The notes under the pieces were generated by a model. That model was not told where the DNA came from. It saw only the letters and a list, made by a program, of their open reading frames with translations, and searched no databases. From assembly GCA_029204225.1 (NCBI GenBank), contig CM055094.1, positions 13,952,928 through 14,016,927 on the forward strand: a DNA stretch of 64,000 nt, read 5' to 3'. Shown here one piece after another: positions 1 to 11,470 of the stretch. The position numbers and the translations under genes were made by a program. Source of the DNA: Diphasiastrum complanatum (Eukaryota; Streptophyta; Lycopodiopsida; Lycopodiales; Lycopodiaceae). Position 1 is the stretch's first letter, and every line of letters starts with the position of its first letter.

Positions 1-1757
1 GGAGACCCGGGGCCACATATCCTAAAAATTCGGGAATGACCCCACCCGGCCCTGGAGTCTTGCCAAGAGGCAAGGAATGGAGAGCAGCCTGCAACTCCGG
101 TAAGGAGAAGGGCTCATCTAAGATGGAGACCTGATCAGCAGAAAGTCGGCGCTCAGTGCGACAAAAGGATTGAAGACGAAGGGGGTTTGGGGGAGAGACA
201 TGCTGAAAGGACTGAAAAAGGGAGAAAAATGTCTGGACCATAGCAGAGGAATCAATAGTGACCGAACCCGAAACAGAGATAGCATGAATAAAAGAAGAGG
301 AGTGCTTGCGGCGTTAGGCACAAAAGAAAAAGGATGTGGGCAAACTTCCTTGGCGAAGCCAGTTGAGTTTAGAGTGAAGCATAAGGCCCGTGGCCAGTTG
401 ATAATCATGGCGACGGATAATGACTTGGCAATGCAACTGGAGATCATAGTAAAGCGTGGAGTCCTTAGCCGCAGTCTGGGCCGCATAAATTCCTTACAGA
501 AGGGTTAGTGCCAGGGCACATAGCCTAGAACGAGAGCGAGAGAAGGGTTTACCAGCATGCCTAAGAAGGGCCGAACCGTTAGTAAGTATGTCAGCAAAAG
601 AGGGGGAAGAAGCTAGGGTGGACTGCGGTGCACCACAGATAGCCGGAGAGGATAGGAGGGAGGAGTTCATAATGTAAGGGGAATAAAAAGAGACAGCCTG
701 AAGGGCATGGAAGGAACAGCGAAGCAGGACTGGACTATGATCAGATTGAGCAGTGAATTGGTGAGTCTCAGCTTGCAAAAGCCGGAGCCAGTTAGCAGAG
801 GAGAATAGGTAAAATCGATCTAGACTTGCCAAGCGGAAAGAGGGTCCCAGTCGACAGTTAGTCCAGGTATGATGCGAGAACTGCTGCAAGATATTAGAGG
901 CATCAAGCAAGGAGTGAGAAGCCTGAAATGAAGACCAAGCGACATAGCATGAGGCCCATCAGCAGGATCAAGATACATGTTAAAGTCTCCTAAAACCACC
1001 AAGCGGTCATCAGGGATGGACGGTAGGGAGGACCAAAAGTCAATGCGTTCAGAGGTAAGGCAAGGAGCATAAAGGTTGAGAATAGAAAAAAGTAAAGCCA
1101 AGCTTGCGGAGGCGAAGAAGGACCCACCTGCCAACAGAGTCAGAAGAAACAGAGAGCACCTGCCAATCACGAGAAACAAGCATCAAAACGCGCACCCCCC
1201 CCCCCCCTTCCGAGTACCTTGAGCGGGGGAGACACCATAGTGAAATTTTGCAACAAACTTCTTGATAAGGCAGTGCTGATTAAATTCCCGAAGCTTCGTC
1301 TCTTGCAGGGCAATGAGAACATTCTTGACCGGGTAGGAGGCGAGGACCTGTGCCATACAAGTGCGATGCACCAGATCATTCAGGCCCCGCACATTCCAGG
1401 AGTACAGATTCATTCAGGAACAACAGTAGGAGGGGAAGAAGGCTGAGACTGCAGCGGCAGGAGAGGCTCCCGTGGCCCCAAGCCAAGTAAAAGCTTTGTC
1501 CGTAAGCTTCACTGTGGTAAGTCTATTAGAGGCCTTTGATCCATTAGAATGCTTCTTGGTTATGGTTGTCGCCGCCAAAACCCGTGCAGGCAGGACATAA
1601 GAAGGGACCACCCGCGAGGCCAGGCTAGTCTAGGCTGCCATAGACAACGACGGCACGACATTAGCTGAAGGTGACGGCTTCTGCGAGAAGCAAGAGGGCG
1701 GCTCAAAGATATTTGGGACGGTATGCATGAGCTAGCATGCATTTGACTAAGGTTCAA
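1..1757 (-). mobile_element. Broken LINE (non-LTR retrotransposon): endonuclease and start of RT
   Basis: Minus-strand fragment of a plant L1-type LINE. From 1413 downward the frame begins MNLYSWNVRGLN and contains ALQETKL, the N-terminal signature of an APE-type endonuclease. After a run of 13 C (1195-1207) the frame shifts, and the domain continues through LNLYAPC and VVLGDFNMYLDPAD (about 1070-960). A further shift leads to LDRFYL and SDHSPVLL (about 820-730), the C-terminal endonuclease signature. At 100-1 the translation ALHSLPLGKTPGPGGVIPEF matches the start of LINE reverse transcriptase (normally PGPDG). The RT core lies beyond the window edge. Upstream, 1611-1414 is open and separated from the endonuclease ATG by one TGA; it may be the tail of ORF1. 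Several frameshifts make the copy dead. Confidence 0.85.
1195..1207. repeat. C13 homopolymer inside the LINE endonuclease frame
   Basis: Thirteen consecutive C on the plus strand. The LINE endonuclease frame breaks here, so slippage in this run, or a sequencing length error, is the likely cause of that frameshift. Confidence 0.8.
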
Positions 1758-1789
1758 TTCTTCCTCTCAGCGAGTCTGTTGGACTGAGA

Positions 1790-2190
1790 ATAAAGAGTAA
1801 TAAAAATTGCTGTAAACTATTGTTTAATGTCTTTGCTAAGGCAATACTCCTTGAATTCAATTGAGACGTACTTATAACCATTATTAATCGTAAATGCCTT
1901 GATTCTTTTACTAGTTTTTGATTTCAACACGCTCCTTGAAGATTTTCAAAAAGTTGAATGATTTTGATTTGTGCTTCATAAAATATACATTTGTTCTTTT
2001 CAAAAATTCATCAATAAATGTAATAAAGAATTTTGTACCTAATAGGGATAGCGTTTGAATTGGGTCACATATACCAGAATGTACAACATCTCCTATTTCA
2101 ATAAAATGGTGTAGTATTAATTTATAAGAAGTTTCTATTTTGCATTCCTACTGCATGTTGTAAAATTTGTGAAGTACTATCTATGGACAC
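1790..2190 (-). pseudogene. Degenerate Ty1/copia integrase fragment
   Basis: Translating the minus strand from about 2100 gives GDVVHSGICDPIQT, then TKFFITFIDEF and EFKEYC. This is the first part of a copia integrase core: the linker VHSDICGP, the first catalytic Asp in FIDxF, and the region around the second. The second catalytic Asp is lost (NNGYKY where TDNGGEY is usual) and stops interrupt the frame. It abuts the 5' end of the LINE at about 1760-1790, so one probably inserted into or recombined with the other. No LTRs were recognised for it. Confidence 0.7.
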
Positions 2191-2199
2191 TAATCTCTA

Positions 2200-4480
2200 T
2201 ATCAATTGGGATATCTATCTTAAGTCTCTTGAGATTCATAGGATAAGAAGAGAAGAGGACAACCCTCAAGAAGGAAACAATTTTCAGGGCGAAATCTAAG
2301 TTGGATTTGAGAGAGAATGTGAAAATATGCAAATACCAACTATTTGATGCCTATTCAATAGTTTGACCATAATTTAAAGTGCAGCATCACACGTGTGAAA
2401 AAATCATGGGAGGGGCCGAGTTGGTGCCCACAAGCTTCTTTTACTGCTTCTTTTAATGTTTAGCGTATATAAATTGCAATCCTATTGGTAAATTGTCATG
2501 TAGATGGATCTAGGACATTGATGTAATGGATGGCTATGATTCTATAAATGGAAAAAACATGAGATAGATGGCTTGAATTTTGTGGAAAATATTTCATTAT
2601 GTTGAAAGCAACAAACTTCTAGGGCATTACATTTTTTTTGTGACCTTGGGAGTAGAAGACACAAGTAGGTGCACTCTCTAGATCAAAATGAGTAATGTTT
2701 AGATTATATATTTTTTTGAATGATTTGTATTATGAGTGTGAATGTATGGATGCATTTGAAAGTAAACATTTTACAAGAAATGGTTCATACCAGCAACACC
2801 AAGTCAATGTTGGACAAATAAACAAAGACTGACATGGATACATGGACAATAAGGTAATTGGATTATTTATGTATCTTGTCTTCATTTACTACAAATAGAT
2901 TTGTAGTTATTTAGTGACAACATATGAAAAGAGTTAGAGTTATTGGATCCACGTATGATGATTTTTAAATTGGCAATTGTATCTTTCATATCTATACTCT
3001 ATAAATGGTGAAAATTCGACAATAAATAGCCTTCTGCAACTCGAACCCTTGTAGCTCTTACAATAAGGGGATAGAATAATTTGGAACTCGCTAATGGACC
3101 TTGTGAAGGTTACTTGTGCGAAGGTTTACGAAATAGTATTTCTGTTGAAGGCTTTTTGGAAAATTTGCATAAGGAATCACTAAAACTCTTCACTTTGATG
3201 TTTTTGATCATATTAATCTTCGCAAAACTGACTGGAAGGTGAAAACATTGTAATATACAACAACGGTTAATACGCAATATCAGGACAATTTGTAAGCTTG
3301 GCAAGGAATCTGTCTACATAAAATCAGTATTTCTACAAAACTAACTTTTGTAGGACTTATTTTGTGGGAATTAATATTCTCATACTTCAATGATGCTAGA
3401 ACAATATATGAGAAGTATTCATGAGGGCTGACAAAGGTTGTGTGATGATTAACAGAGAGATATGGATGTGTGTTTCCTTCAATAAAAATGATCAAATAAA
3501 AAAGAACATCCGCAAGACCTAAATTTGTAAACTAACTTTCAAGTAGACTTATGGGAGCTTATCTTAATCAAAGAAAGCTTTAGTAGAACTGGAAACGGCT
3601 TCTGACAAAACTTTATTGAAAATTGAAGGTTTCGAATGAACTAGACAATTATTACCATTTTGACCTTCGCATGGCTTCCAGAACTGGGCATGAACTCTCA
3701 TAGATCTCAAAGAATACCTAATTTGGCATACTAGAGGTGGGCAAAGGTCTGATGACCAATTAAGAGCACTTTGCTTCTTCCTTTTTGGTGAATTTTTACA
3801 AGGGTTTTTTGATTTTTGCCTATTTCTTTCAAGTTTCTAGAAAATGGTTGGAAAGTAACTCTCGCCCTTCAAACTGCAGCTAAGTTGCATCGGGGTGGTC
3901 TTGCCTACAAGTTGACAAGGGTTGGCTTTAAAAATACAAAAAGTTATCAGCTTTGATGATTTTTTTTGCTCTTCTTCTCTCCCAAATTGCAAAAAAGTGA
4001 ATGGTTTTTGGTTTTTTTTTTTTTTTTTTGGGTTTCCAAGTGGATCTTAGCATTGATGTATTATTTCCCTTCCCTACTCATCAATCACAAGTGATTACAA
4101 GCATGAATTCCAATCAAGATCACTCAAATCATCAAAATCTAATCCTAAAACATCAAATAATGCAATTCTAACCCTACCATGTCAAAACCATCATGCCTAT
4201 ATACAAGCTAGCATCCAAGCAAGCATCACAATCATGCTAACAAACTGAAAATAATGGCAATTGCTCTCCGACAATGGCGCAAAAATTATAGGAACTTTTT
4301 CTCACCCTTCTTCAAACCCTATTTCCAAGCAAAGTGAAAGCCAAAAAGAGATGAGGTAGATTCTTCTTTCATGTCACAAGGTAGTTCGATCCAATGAGAG
4401 AAAGGCTTATTTACAAATTGTTATGCAAGCTTATGATGAAAATCTAATCTTAACATTCATGAACCCTAATTCTCCATGAT
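2200..4480. other. AT-rich stretch with no recognised gene
   Basis: No frame longer than about 70 codons looks coding. An 18-T run lies at 4012-4029. No family-specific motif was recognised. The region probably consists of decayed transposon and intergenic sequence. Confidence 0.5.
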
Positions 4481-4485
4481 TAAGC

Positions 4486-4683
<198 letters not shown>

Positions 4684-5125
4684 GATAGCAAGAACGTTCA
4701 AATCCAACAAATATGATAATAGGAAAAAACATGCGGAAGATGGGGGAGAAGGAGAAGCAAGGGCATTTGATTGCCGGAATGGTAGAGGTTCCACCTTCTT
4801 TTGATTGAACAAAAATATGAAGTACATGGTCCCACTACTTATGGTGGAGAATGTGCACTTGGCCTCAATGGCTATTGGCCAATTTCTACCTCTCTTATTA
4901 TTTGAACTCAAAAAATGGTGGGAAGGAGTACCCTTTATTCACTAACTTGACTTTTGGGCCTCCAATTGATTTAACTCCCGCCAATGGCCTAAATGTCAAT
5001 TTTATTGCTATCTATTCAATGAAATAATAATGTGATCATCGGGTTGGACTTACACACATATGGTCCAAATCCCTCTTACGTATTCAACTAATCTAGATCT
5101 ATCATATCTATTTACATGGTACGAA

Positions 5126-5299
5126 CTATGGTGTACCGCCAAGCACCCAACAATACTTTGCTCCTTCTAAGGATGGAGTATGCATTGGACCACAAATGCC
5201 ACTATGCACGATATCGAGCAAACCTTTACAAGTATGTACGTGATCCAATTTAAATGGCTTCCTAGCATGCTTCCCTAATATATAATTTTCACATACAAG
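5126..5299 (-). pseudogene. Older copia relic, 3' fragment (pre-integrase/integrase start)
   Basis: Minus-strand translation gives LVCENYILGKHARKPF, then GLLDIVHSGICGPMHTPS and GAKYC. This is the end of the GAG-pre-integrase zinc region and the start of the integrase. Its upstream part resumes at 10193 on the far side of the younger copia element, whose target duplication ACAAG lies at 5295-5299. The fragment ends abruptly near 5126, so the rest of pol is missing. Confidence 0.75.
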
Positions 5300-6434
5300 T
5301 GTCGTAAAATCGCGTGTGGGTGCATGAGCAGCATCAGAAGCTCGAGGATTGGAGCGCGGCGTGTAGGAACGGAAACACAACAGTTAGTAGCAGAATTATT
5401 CAAGTAAAAGAATACAAAATGCACAAATGAACGACGTAGTAGTGAGGCAAAAATTGCACTCTGATAAATATCAATAGTTAGTACAATAGCTTGAAGTAAT
5501 AACTTCAACTTGTTGAGCGTGATAACGCTGGCTACAGAAAACTTTGATTGAAAGAGAAATTCAATTAACTCAATTAACACTTACATAGCTTGATTTAGCT
5601 AATATATATATTTACAAGTGTCGAAAGACAAAAAATATCTTACAAGCCTTTAATGTTATTTACACCAGTCTTTGCATATGTACAAAGTTGGTAACCGCTA
5701 ACTGCCTTTGGAATATTTGGTTGTCCAGCTGTTTTAGGGTTGCTGATAAGTTGGCGACGTCGGTTAGCCAATGTAGCAAACACGCGAAAAGCTGAAAAAC
5801 CTGAAGGTGCCCTTAGACTGAAGGTTTGCAACTCCTGAAGGTGCCCTTATACTAAAGATATGTAAATCCCTAAAGCGCCCTTAGATTCAAGACAACGAAG
5901 AAGGCAAAAAGACGAAAAAGCCAAAAAGTGCCTTACACTGAAGGCAGAGAAGAAGGCGAAGGTGCCTTAAACTAATGACAGTGAGACAGGCAAAAAGTGC
6001 CTTAGTTTAGAGGCGACGAAGAAAACCGAAAAAGGCGAAGGTGCCCTAAAATGGTTTTAAGGTTTTCTGGGTACTTTATCGCATTTTTCGCAAAGAGGAA
6101 AAAAGGCGAAAAAGGTGAAGGTGGTCCAGAAATCGTTTAAGTCATTCTGTGTGTCGTATTTTTCCTGAACAAAAAAGGTGAAGAAGGCGTAAAAAAAAAC
6201 GTGTTTTAATAATGGTTTCTAAGGCATTCTAGCCACTTGACCAGTGTGTCGTATTTTTCGCTAAGGAGCGAAAAAGGTGAAGAAGGAGAAGGTGTCTTAA
6301 AATTATTTCTAAGACACAATAAATCTCAAGGGAAAAATGTGAAGGCCCGAAAATATGTTGTCGACCTTCGGTTTTTTTTCAGGATGCTCATAACTTGAAC
6401 GATTTGTTTAAGGCTGAGCATAAGGAAACTAACA
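5300..6434 (-). repeat. 3' LTR (complete, 1,135 bp)
   Basis: On the minus strand it begins TGTTAG, directly after the polypurine tract, and ends CGACA. It matches the partial LTR at 9152-10187 with scattered substitutions and small indels. The part at 5860-6340 is a degenerate array of short units combining GAAGAAGGCG and AAGGTGCC, probably in U3. A TATA-rich stretch lies near 5605-5615. Confidence 0.9.
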
Positions 6435-6443
6435 CTCCCCCTT
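6435..6443 (-). promoter_or_regulatory. Polypurine tract (plus-strand primer)
   Basis: CTCCCCCTT on the plus strand, so AAGGGGGAG on the coding strand, immediately upstream of the TGTTAG start of the 3' LTR. Its position fixes the LTR boundary. Confidence 0.85.
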
Positions 6444-7060
6444 AATGTGGATCCTGAAAAACTTTGATCTTCAGATTTAACATATTGTTAAATCTGCGAT
6501 GTTGCTCCTTTGATAGAGCCTTTGTGAAGTTCAATTCTACTTCCTTATTGTGCACTTTCTCTTTAAGGTAATGATACCTTCTGGCTATGTCATATAAATC
6601 TCCTCTTTGATGATTGAGGAAAGTGGTATGGACATCCATCTGGTGGACTTCTAGATCTGTCGCGGCTGCAAAGGAGAGGAGTAGGCAGATCGACGCATGT
6701 TTGACAACTGGGCTGAAGGTTTCTGAATAATGCAGGTCTGGAATATGAGAAAAGCCTTTGGCAACTAGCTTGGCCTTGTAACGATTTAGCCTTCCTTCAG
6801 CGTCGTACTTTGCCTTGAATATCCATTTGCATGGAATTGGTTTTCGGTCCTTTGGCAGCTTAGTGAGTGTCCATGTTTGATTCCCCATAAGAGAATCGAA
6901 TTCGGTGTCCATCACTACTTTCCACTGGTCAGCATCAGGAGTAGACATCGCCTCAACAATTGTGTTTGGTTCCTGCAGGAAGTAGCAGGCCAGATCATCC
7001 ATAAATCTGGATGGAGGCTGTCTAGACCTGTTCGACCTTCTGGGTTGAATTTCAGTCCTC
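6442..7060 (-). pseudogene. Copia RT start fused in frame to RNase H end
   Basis: The open frame includes RRSNRSRQPPSRFMDDLACY (before RT), then NQTWTLTKLPKDRKPIPCKWIFK, RYKAKLVAKGFSH and QMDVHTTFLN, the N-terminal third of copia RT. About 20 residues later it reads YDIARRYHYLKEKV and FTKALSKEQHRRF, which belong to the last part of RNase H. The RT palm, including YVDD, and most of RNase H are absent. The reading frame is preserved across the deletion and reaches the stop just before the polypurine tract. No polymerase activity is possible. Confidence 0.85.
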
Positions 7061-7134
7061 TAATGTGGTTGACTCATTGAGGTTCTGACTCATTGTCTTA
7101 GTCAGCATCATTATTCAGCAGTTGAATGTCTGGA

Positions 7135-8063
7135 TCAGAATGGTTGTTCGATCCTTGGATCGAAATTATCAGCGGCTTTTCCTTTGTGGTCGATGAACTG
7201 GTCTTCCATGAAAATGACATCTCTACTGGTGAATGCCTTTTCGGTATCCAAATTGTAGAGCTTGTATGCCTTGTGGTCTGGGGAATAGCCAATGAAAATC
7301 GTTTTCTTGCTCTTGTCATCTAGCTTTCTTCTTAGATCCTCATAAATCTGAGTGAAAGCGATGCATCCAAACACTCGAATATGTTTGAGTGATGGTTTTG
7401 ATCTTGTCCACACCTCATAAGGTGTCTCGCCATTCAGGACTTTGGTGATGGATCGATTCTGCAAATAGGCAGCTGTAGTAACAGCTTTTGCCCAGAATTT
7501 CTTTGGAAGAGAGGCATGGGCCATCATGCTCTTGGCACTTTCGATGACTGTTCGATTCTTTCGTTCAGTTACACCATTGACTGAGGTGAGTAGCTAGTTG
7601 TGTATTGTTGAAGTATCTCGTTGGCCTTGCAAAACTCCTTGAATTCTGTGGAGATGTATTCTCCCCCTCCATCTGTGCGTAAAGCCTTGATCTTCCTCTG
7701 GGTTTGGTTCTCTGCAGACGCCTTGAGCTGTATGAAGAACTTGAATGCTTCGGACTTGTTCTTCAGATAGTAGGTTGCAGTCCTTCGAGAGAAATCGTCG
7801 ATGAAGGTTAGGAAATAGAGAGCTCCCCCTGTGGAAGCAGTCTGTATCGGGCCACAAATGTCGCTATGTACAAGGTTAAGCAAGCCCTTGGATGTATGAA
7901 TTGATTCTGAACTGAAGGGACTCCTAGCATGCTTGCTGATAATACAGCTTTTGCATGGAGAAGTTGGCTTGCTGACTGTCGGCAGATCTTGTACTAGACT
8001 CTGAATTGACATTTGCTGAATATTGTTGTTGTTAACATGGCCAAGTCTGAAATGCCACAACAT
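7135..8063 (-). pseudogene. Copia pre-integrase and integrase, one frameshift
   Basis: The first frame (8063-7569) starts at LWHFRLGHVN, then the zinc-binding C-K-S-C-I-I-S-K-H pattern. VHSDICGP, FLTFIDDFSRRT (first catalytic Asp) and LRTDGGGEY (second Asp) follow. At about 7580 a 2-nt indel moves the frame just before the usual NGVTER motif with the catalytic Glu. The next frame carries NRTVIESAKSMMAHA, GETPYEVW, FGCIAFT and FIGYSPDHKAYKLYN to 7135. Apart from this indel the domain is well preserved, so the element is fairly young. Confidence 0.9.
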
Positions 8064-8151
8064 ATCAGCTAATTCAGAAGTGGTTGTGTAAAGAGCTTGA
8101 CTGTTAGAAGAATAACAATGGCTGAGTTTGTAAAGATAATCTCTTCTTTTT

Positions 8152-8499
8152 CTATAGGCTTAGAACCTTTCGGGATTTGTCAAGAATTGTGCAACCGTTT
8201 GTATCGAATTCGACCCTCCGACCTGAATTGGTGATTCTACTAACTGAGAGCAGATTTTTGGTTAGATTTGGAACGTGGAGAACGTTGGACAGCAACTTGA
8301 CCTCACCTCTTTTGAATACAACTCTGATTGTTCCTTCACCTCCGATTGTATGTGATGAGTTGTCTCCAAGTTGTACAACTCGAGAGTGGGTGAATGACTT
8401 ATAGTCCTTGAACCAGTCATGATGATGAGTCATGTTCTGTGTTGCTCCGGAGTCTAGATACCAGGAATCGATATCCTGTTGTTCTCCGACTTTGGTCAA
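8152..8499 (-). pseudogene. Copia aspartic protease
   Basis: The frame reads IDSWYLDSGATQNMTHH, with the DSGA catalytic signature of retroviral-type aspartic proteases. LGDNSSHTIGGEGTI and LHVPNLTKNLLSVS follow, the usual copia C-terminal protease signature. A stop near 8149 separates it from the pre-integrase frame that starts at 8063; in intact elements the two are continuous. It would process the Gag-Pol polyprotein. Confidence 0.85.
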
Positions 8500-8640
8500 G
8501 AAAGCTGCTCCATCTTCCTCTTCTTCTTGTTGCTATTTTGAGTGACTGGCTGTAGCACTATGTGCTTGTTGCTGGAACTACTTTTCTTTTCATTGTTGTA
8601 CATCAAAGTTTGGTAGTCCTTGATTTCGTGGCCAGTCCTC

Positions 8641-9151
8641 TTACAGTATTTGCAGAAAAGTTTCTGCGCTGGTTGGAATGCTGAATTGAATTCGATCCTG
8701 AACCGGAATTTGGTCCAGACTACATGTTGCTCTTCTTGTCAGTAGAGCCTGACTTTGTAGATCTCTTAGATCTAAACTTTTGATTTTTTGAATACAGAGC
8801 TTAAGGATCTGATCCTGAGCTTGAGGAGGATGTTGATCTTCTGATCTCCTCTGTAGGAGCAGCGAAATTACTCTTGATAGAGTGAGGTGCTCATGGGTAG
8901 AGATTGCCATTACCCAATTTTTGTAGGCTTTAGGTAGACTCGATAATAGAGTCATGAGTGCATCAGATTCTTCTATGACTGAGCCAGTTGTAGTCATCTG
9001 CTCCATAAGATTCTTGAAGGTATTGAGGTGACTCGAGACACTATCTGTTTCAGAATTTCTGAGGGTGAAGAATTTCTTCCTCAGATGCAGCTTGGATGTA
9101 ACATCTCTAATGCCGTAGAGAGTTGCTAGGATGTCCCATGCATCCTTAGCG
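8641..9151 (-). pseudogene. Copia gag, N-terminus deleted
   Basis: The translation reads AKDAWDILATLYGIRDV, LHLRKKFFTLR, VSSHLNTFKNLMEQM and LLSSLPKAYKNWV, the UBN2-type central domain of copia capsid. Copia gag normally has roughly 70-80 residues before this point. Here it joins the truncated LTR directly at 9152, so leader, PBS and gag start are deleted. A zinc-knuckle-like stretch lies further down near 8640, in a different frame. The upstream residues MCFCSYTSRSNPRAS come from the LTR and are not gag. Confidence 0.85.
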
Positions 9152-10187
9152 GAAGCTCGAGGATTGGAGCGCGACGTGTAGGAACAGAAACACAACAGTT
9201 AGCAACATAATTATTCAAGTAGAAGAATACAGAATGCACAAATGAACGACGTATTAGTGAGACAAAAGTTGCACTTTGATTAATATCAACAGTGAGGACA
9301 ATAGCTTGAAGTAATAACTTCAGCTTGCTGAGCGTGATAATGCTGGCTACAGAAAACTCTGATTGAAAGATAAATTCAATTGACTCAATGAACACTTACA
9401 TAGCTTACATCAGCTAATATATATATTTACAAGTGTCGAGAGACAAAAAAATATCTTACAAGCCTTTAATGCTATTTATGCCAGTCTTTGCATATGTAAA
9501 AAGTTGGTAACCGCTAACTGCCTTTGGGATATTTGGTTGTCCAGTTGTTTTAGGGTTGTTGATAAGTTGGCGACGTCGGTCAGCCAATGTAGCAAAAATG
9601 CGAAAAAGTCGAAAAACCCGAAGGTGCCCTTAGACTGAAGGTTTGCAACTCCTTAAGGTGCCCTTACACATAAGGTATGTGAATCCCTAAGGCGGCCTTA
9701 GATTCAAGGTAGCGGAGAAGGCAAAAAGGCAAAAAAGCCAAAAAGTGCTTTACACTGAAGGCAGAGAAGAAGGTGAAGGTGCCTTAAACTAAAGACAGTG
9801 AGAAAGGTGAAAAGTGCCTTAGTTTAGAGGCAGCGAAGAAAACCGAAAAAGGTGAAGGTGCCCTAAAATGGTTTTAAGGTTTTATGGAGACTTTGTGGCC
9901 AGTGTGTCACATTTTTCGTGAACGAAAAAGGCGAAGAAGGCGGAAAAAGAAAGGTGTTTTAAGCATGGTTTCTAAGGCATTCTGACCACTTGACCAGTGT
10001 GTCGTATTTTTTGCTAAGGAGCGAAAAAGGTGAAGAAGGAGAAGGTGCCTTAAAATGATTTCTAAGGCACAAGAAATCTCAAGGGAAAAATGTGAAGGCC
10101 CAAAAATGTGTTGTCGGCCTTCGGTTTTTATTCAGGATGCCCATTACTTGAACGATTTGTCTAAGGCTGAGCATAAGAAATCTAACA
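9152..10187 (-). repeat. 5' LTR, truncated at its inner end
   Basis: Matches the 3' LTR from its outer end TGTTAG (10187) to GAAGCTCGAGG at 9152, where the match stops 37 bp short of the LTR end. The LTR tail, primer-binding site and gag start were removed in a single deletion. The external 5-bp duplication ACAAG follows at 10188-10192. Confidence 0.9.
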
Positions 10188-10192
10188 ACAAG

Positions 10193-11470
10193 ATCATTTG
10201 CATTGCTAGAAAAATCTAACACAATACTATTGTGATTAATGTGACCAAGTCTATAATGCCAAAGTAAGTCTTTATTGATTGAGGTGGTAGTTATAAAGCT
10301 TGGAAATTAGAATAATAGATTTGACGCAACTTATATAAATAACCTTGTCTCTTTTCGAGTACAAGCACCTTTGTAGAACCATCATAATTTTTGCAACAAT
10401 CAGAATTGAACTCAATTCTATGTCTTAAGTCTGCTATGCTACTAATCAAACGTAATTTTTTTTGTAGAATAGAAATGTGAAGTACGTTAGGAATGCTCTA
10501 TTATGGAAATTGAGCTTAACTGCACCTTGACCAATGATTGGGTAAGCATTGTTGTCACCTAGATGGACATACTTATTGGTGATAATTTGTTGGTATTGTT
10601 GAACCACTCCTTATGACATGGCATATGTTGTGTAGCTCTAGAGTCTAGCTACCAAGAGTTGTCTTTATCCAATTTTGCCATAAAGGTCAAATTTCAATCT
10701 TCAATGCTTGTGTTGCCTCCATAGTATTCAATTGCTATTGATCACCAATCTTTTGCTACTGCTGCTGCTTAAATTTCAGGATTTTGCAATCTTGAATATT
10801 ATGATTGGTCCTCTTGTTGTACTTGTAGAACATCTTGGCCTTGGGAGATGAATGCCTCTCTTCATTTGCTAGTTTTAATGGTTCTTGTGCTGAGTCTTCT
10901 TCTTCTACTACTTATTGAAGCCTTTCTTAGAAAATAATACTTAATTCTTTGAGTTGGTTGTACACACTATCATTACCCAACTTTCATATGAAGTAGGTAA
11001 ACTTGATAGTAGTGTCACTACTAAATCTAAAACTTGGATATCAAATCCTATTGCAGCCATTTATTCAAGCAGATTTTTAAAGTTATTTAAATCATCAATT
11101 CTCAATTCATTATGTGACATTTTTAATGCAAAGAAATTTCTACATAGAAACAAATTAATTGAAATACCTCTAACATCATGGAGAGTCTTTAAAATATCTC
11201 ATACTTCCTTGGAAGTTTGGGCTTTCAAAACATGACTTAGCAATGAGTCTTGAATATTCAAGAACAATATGGCAAATGCTTTGCCATCATTTGCTTTCCA
11301 CTTTATAAGTGTTTGTTGGTTAGTTAGAGGTTTTTCCTTTGTTCCTTCTACGACTTCTCATAGTTCTTTAGCCATTAGGATGACTTTCATCTCCACATAT
11401 GGTAGTTAGTTCCATCCAGTTTGTCTATGATAGACACTATATTACTGGAGGAATCCATGTGTGGATACTA
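10193..11470 (-). pseudogene. Older copia relic, 5' fragment (gag and protease)
   Basis: Minus-strand translation from about 11460 gives IVSIIDKLDGTNYHMWR-like sequence, then LMAKELWEVVEGTKEKPLT, KEVWDILKTLHDVRGI and NNFKNLLE: copia gag. Near 10680 the frame gives LDSRATQHMPCHKEWF, an aspartic protease with DSRA in place of DSGA. The segment ends at 10193 with pre-integrase sequence that continues at 5294. It is more diverged and stop-ridden than the element inserted in it. No LTR was recognised upstream. Confidence 0.8.

Larger units (their letters stand above)
5300..10187 (-). mobile_element. Ty1/copia LTR retrotransposon nested in an older copia relic
   Basis: A minus-strand copia element bounded by ACAAG at 5295-5299 and 10188-10192, a 5-bp target duplication. 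The 3' LTR is 5300-6434 (complete, TG...CA). The polypurine tract AAGGGGGAG abuts it at 6435-6443. The 5' LTR is 9152-10187 and has lost its last 37 bp. Inside, in minus-strand order, are a gag lacking its N-terminus, protease, pre-integrase, integrase, and a short RT fused to the end of RNase H. The order protease-integrase-RT-RNase H is the copia arrangement. Two large deletions (LTR end to gag, and RT core to RNase H) make it non-autonomous. The primer-binding site is gone. Confidence 0.9.

Noticed and set aside
170-508. Plus-strand frame of 112 codons
   Set aside because: Opposite strand of the LINE pol region; no motif and no gene context.
9126-9395. Minus-strand frame reading MFIESIEFIFQSEF and on
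   Set aside because: It lies wholly within the copia LTR and recurs in the other LTR at 5275-5580; it is an LTR shadow and not a gene.
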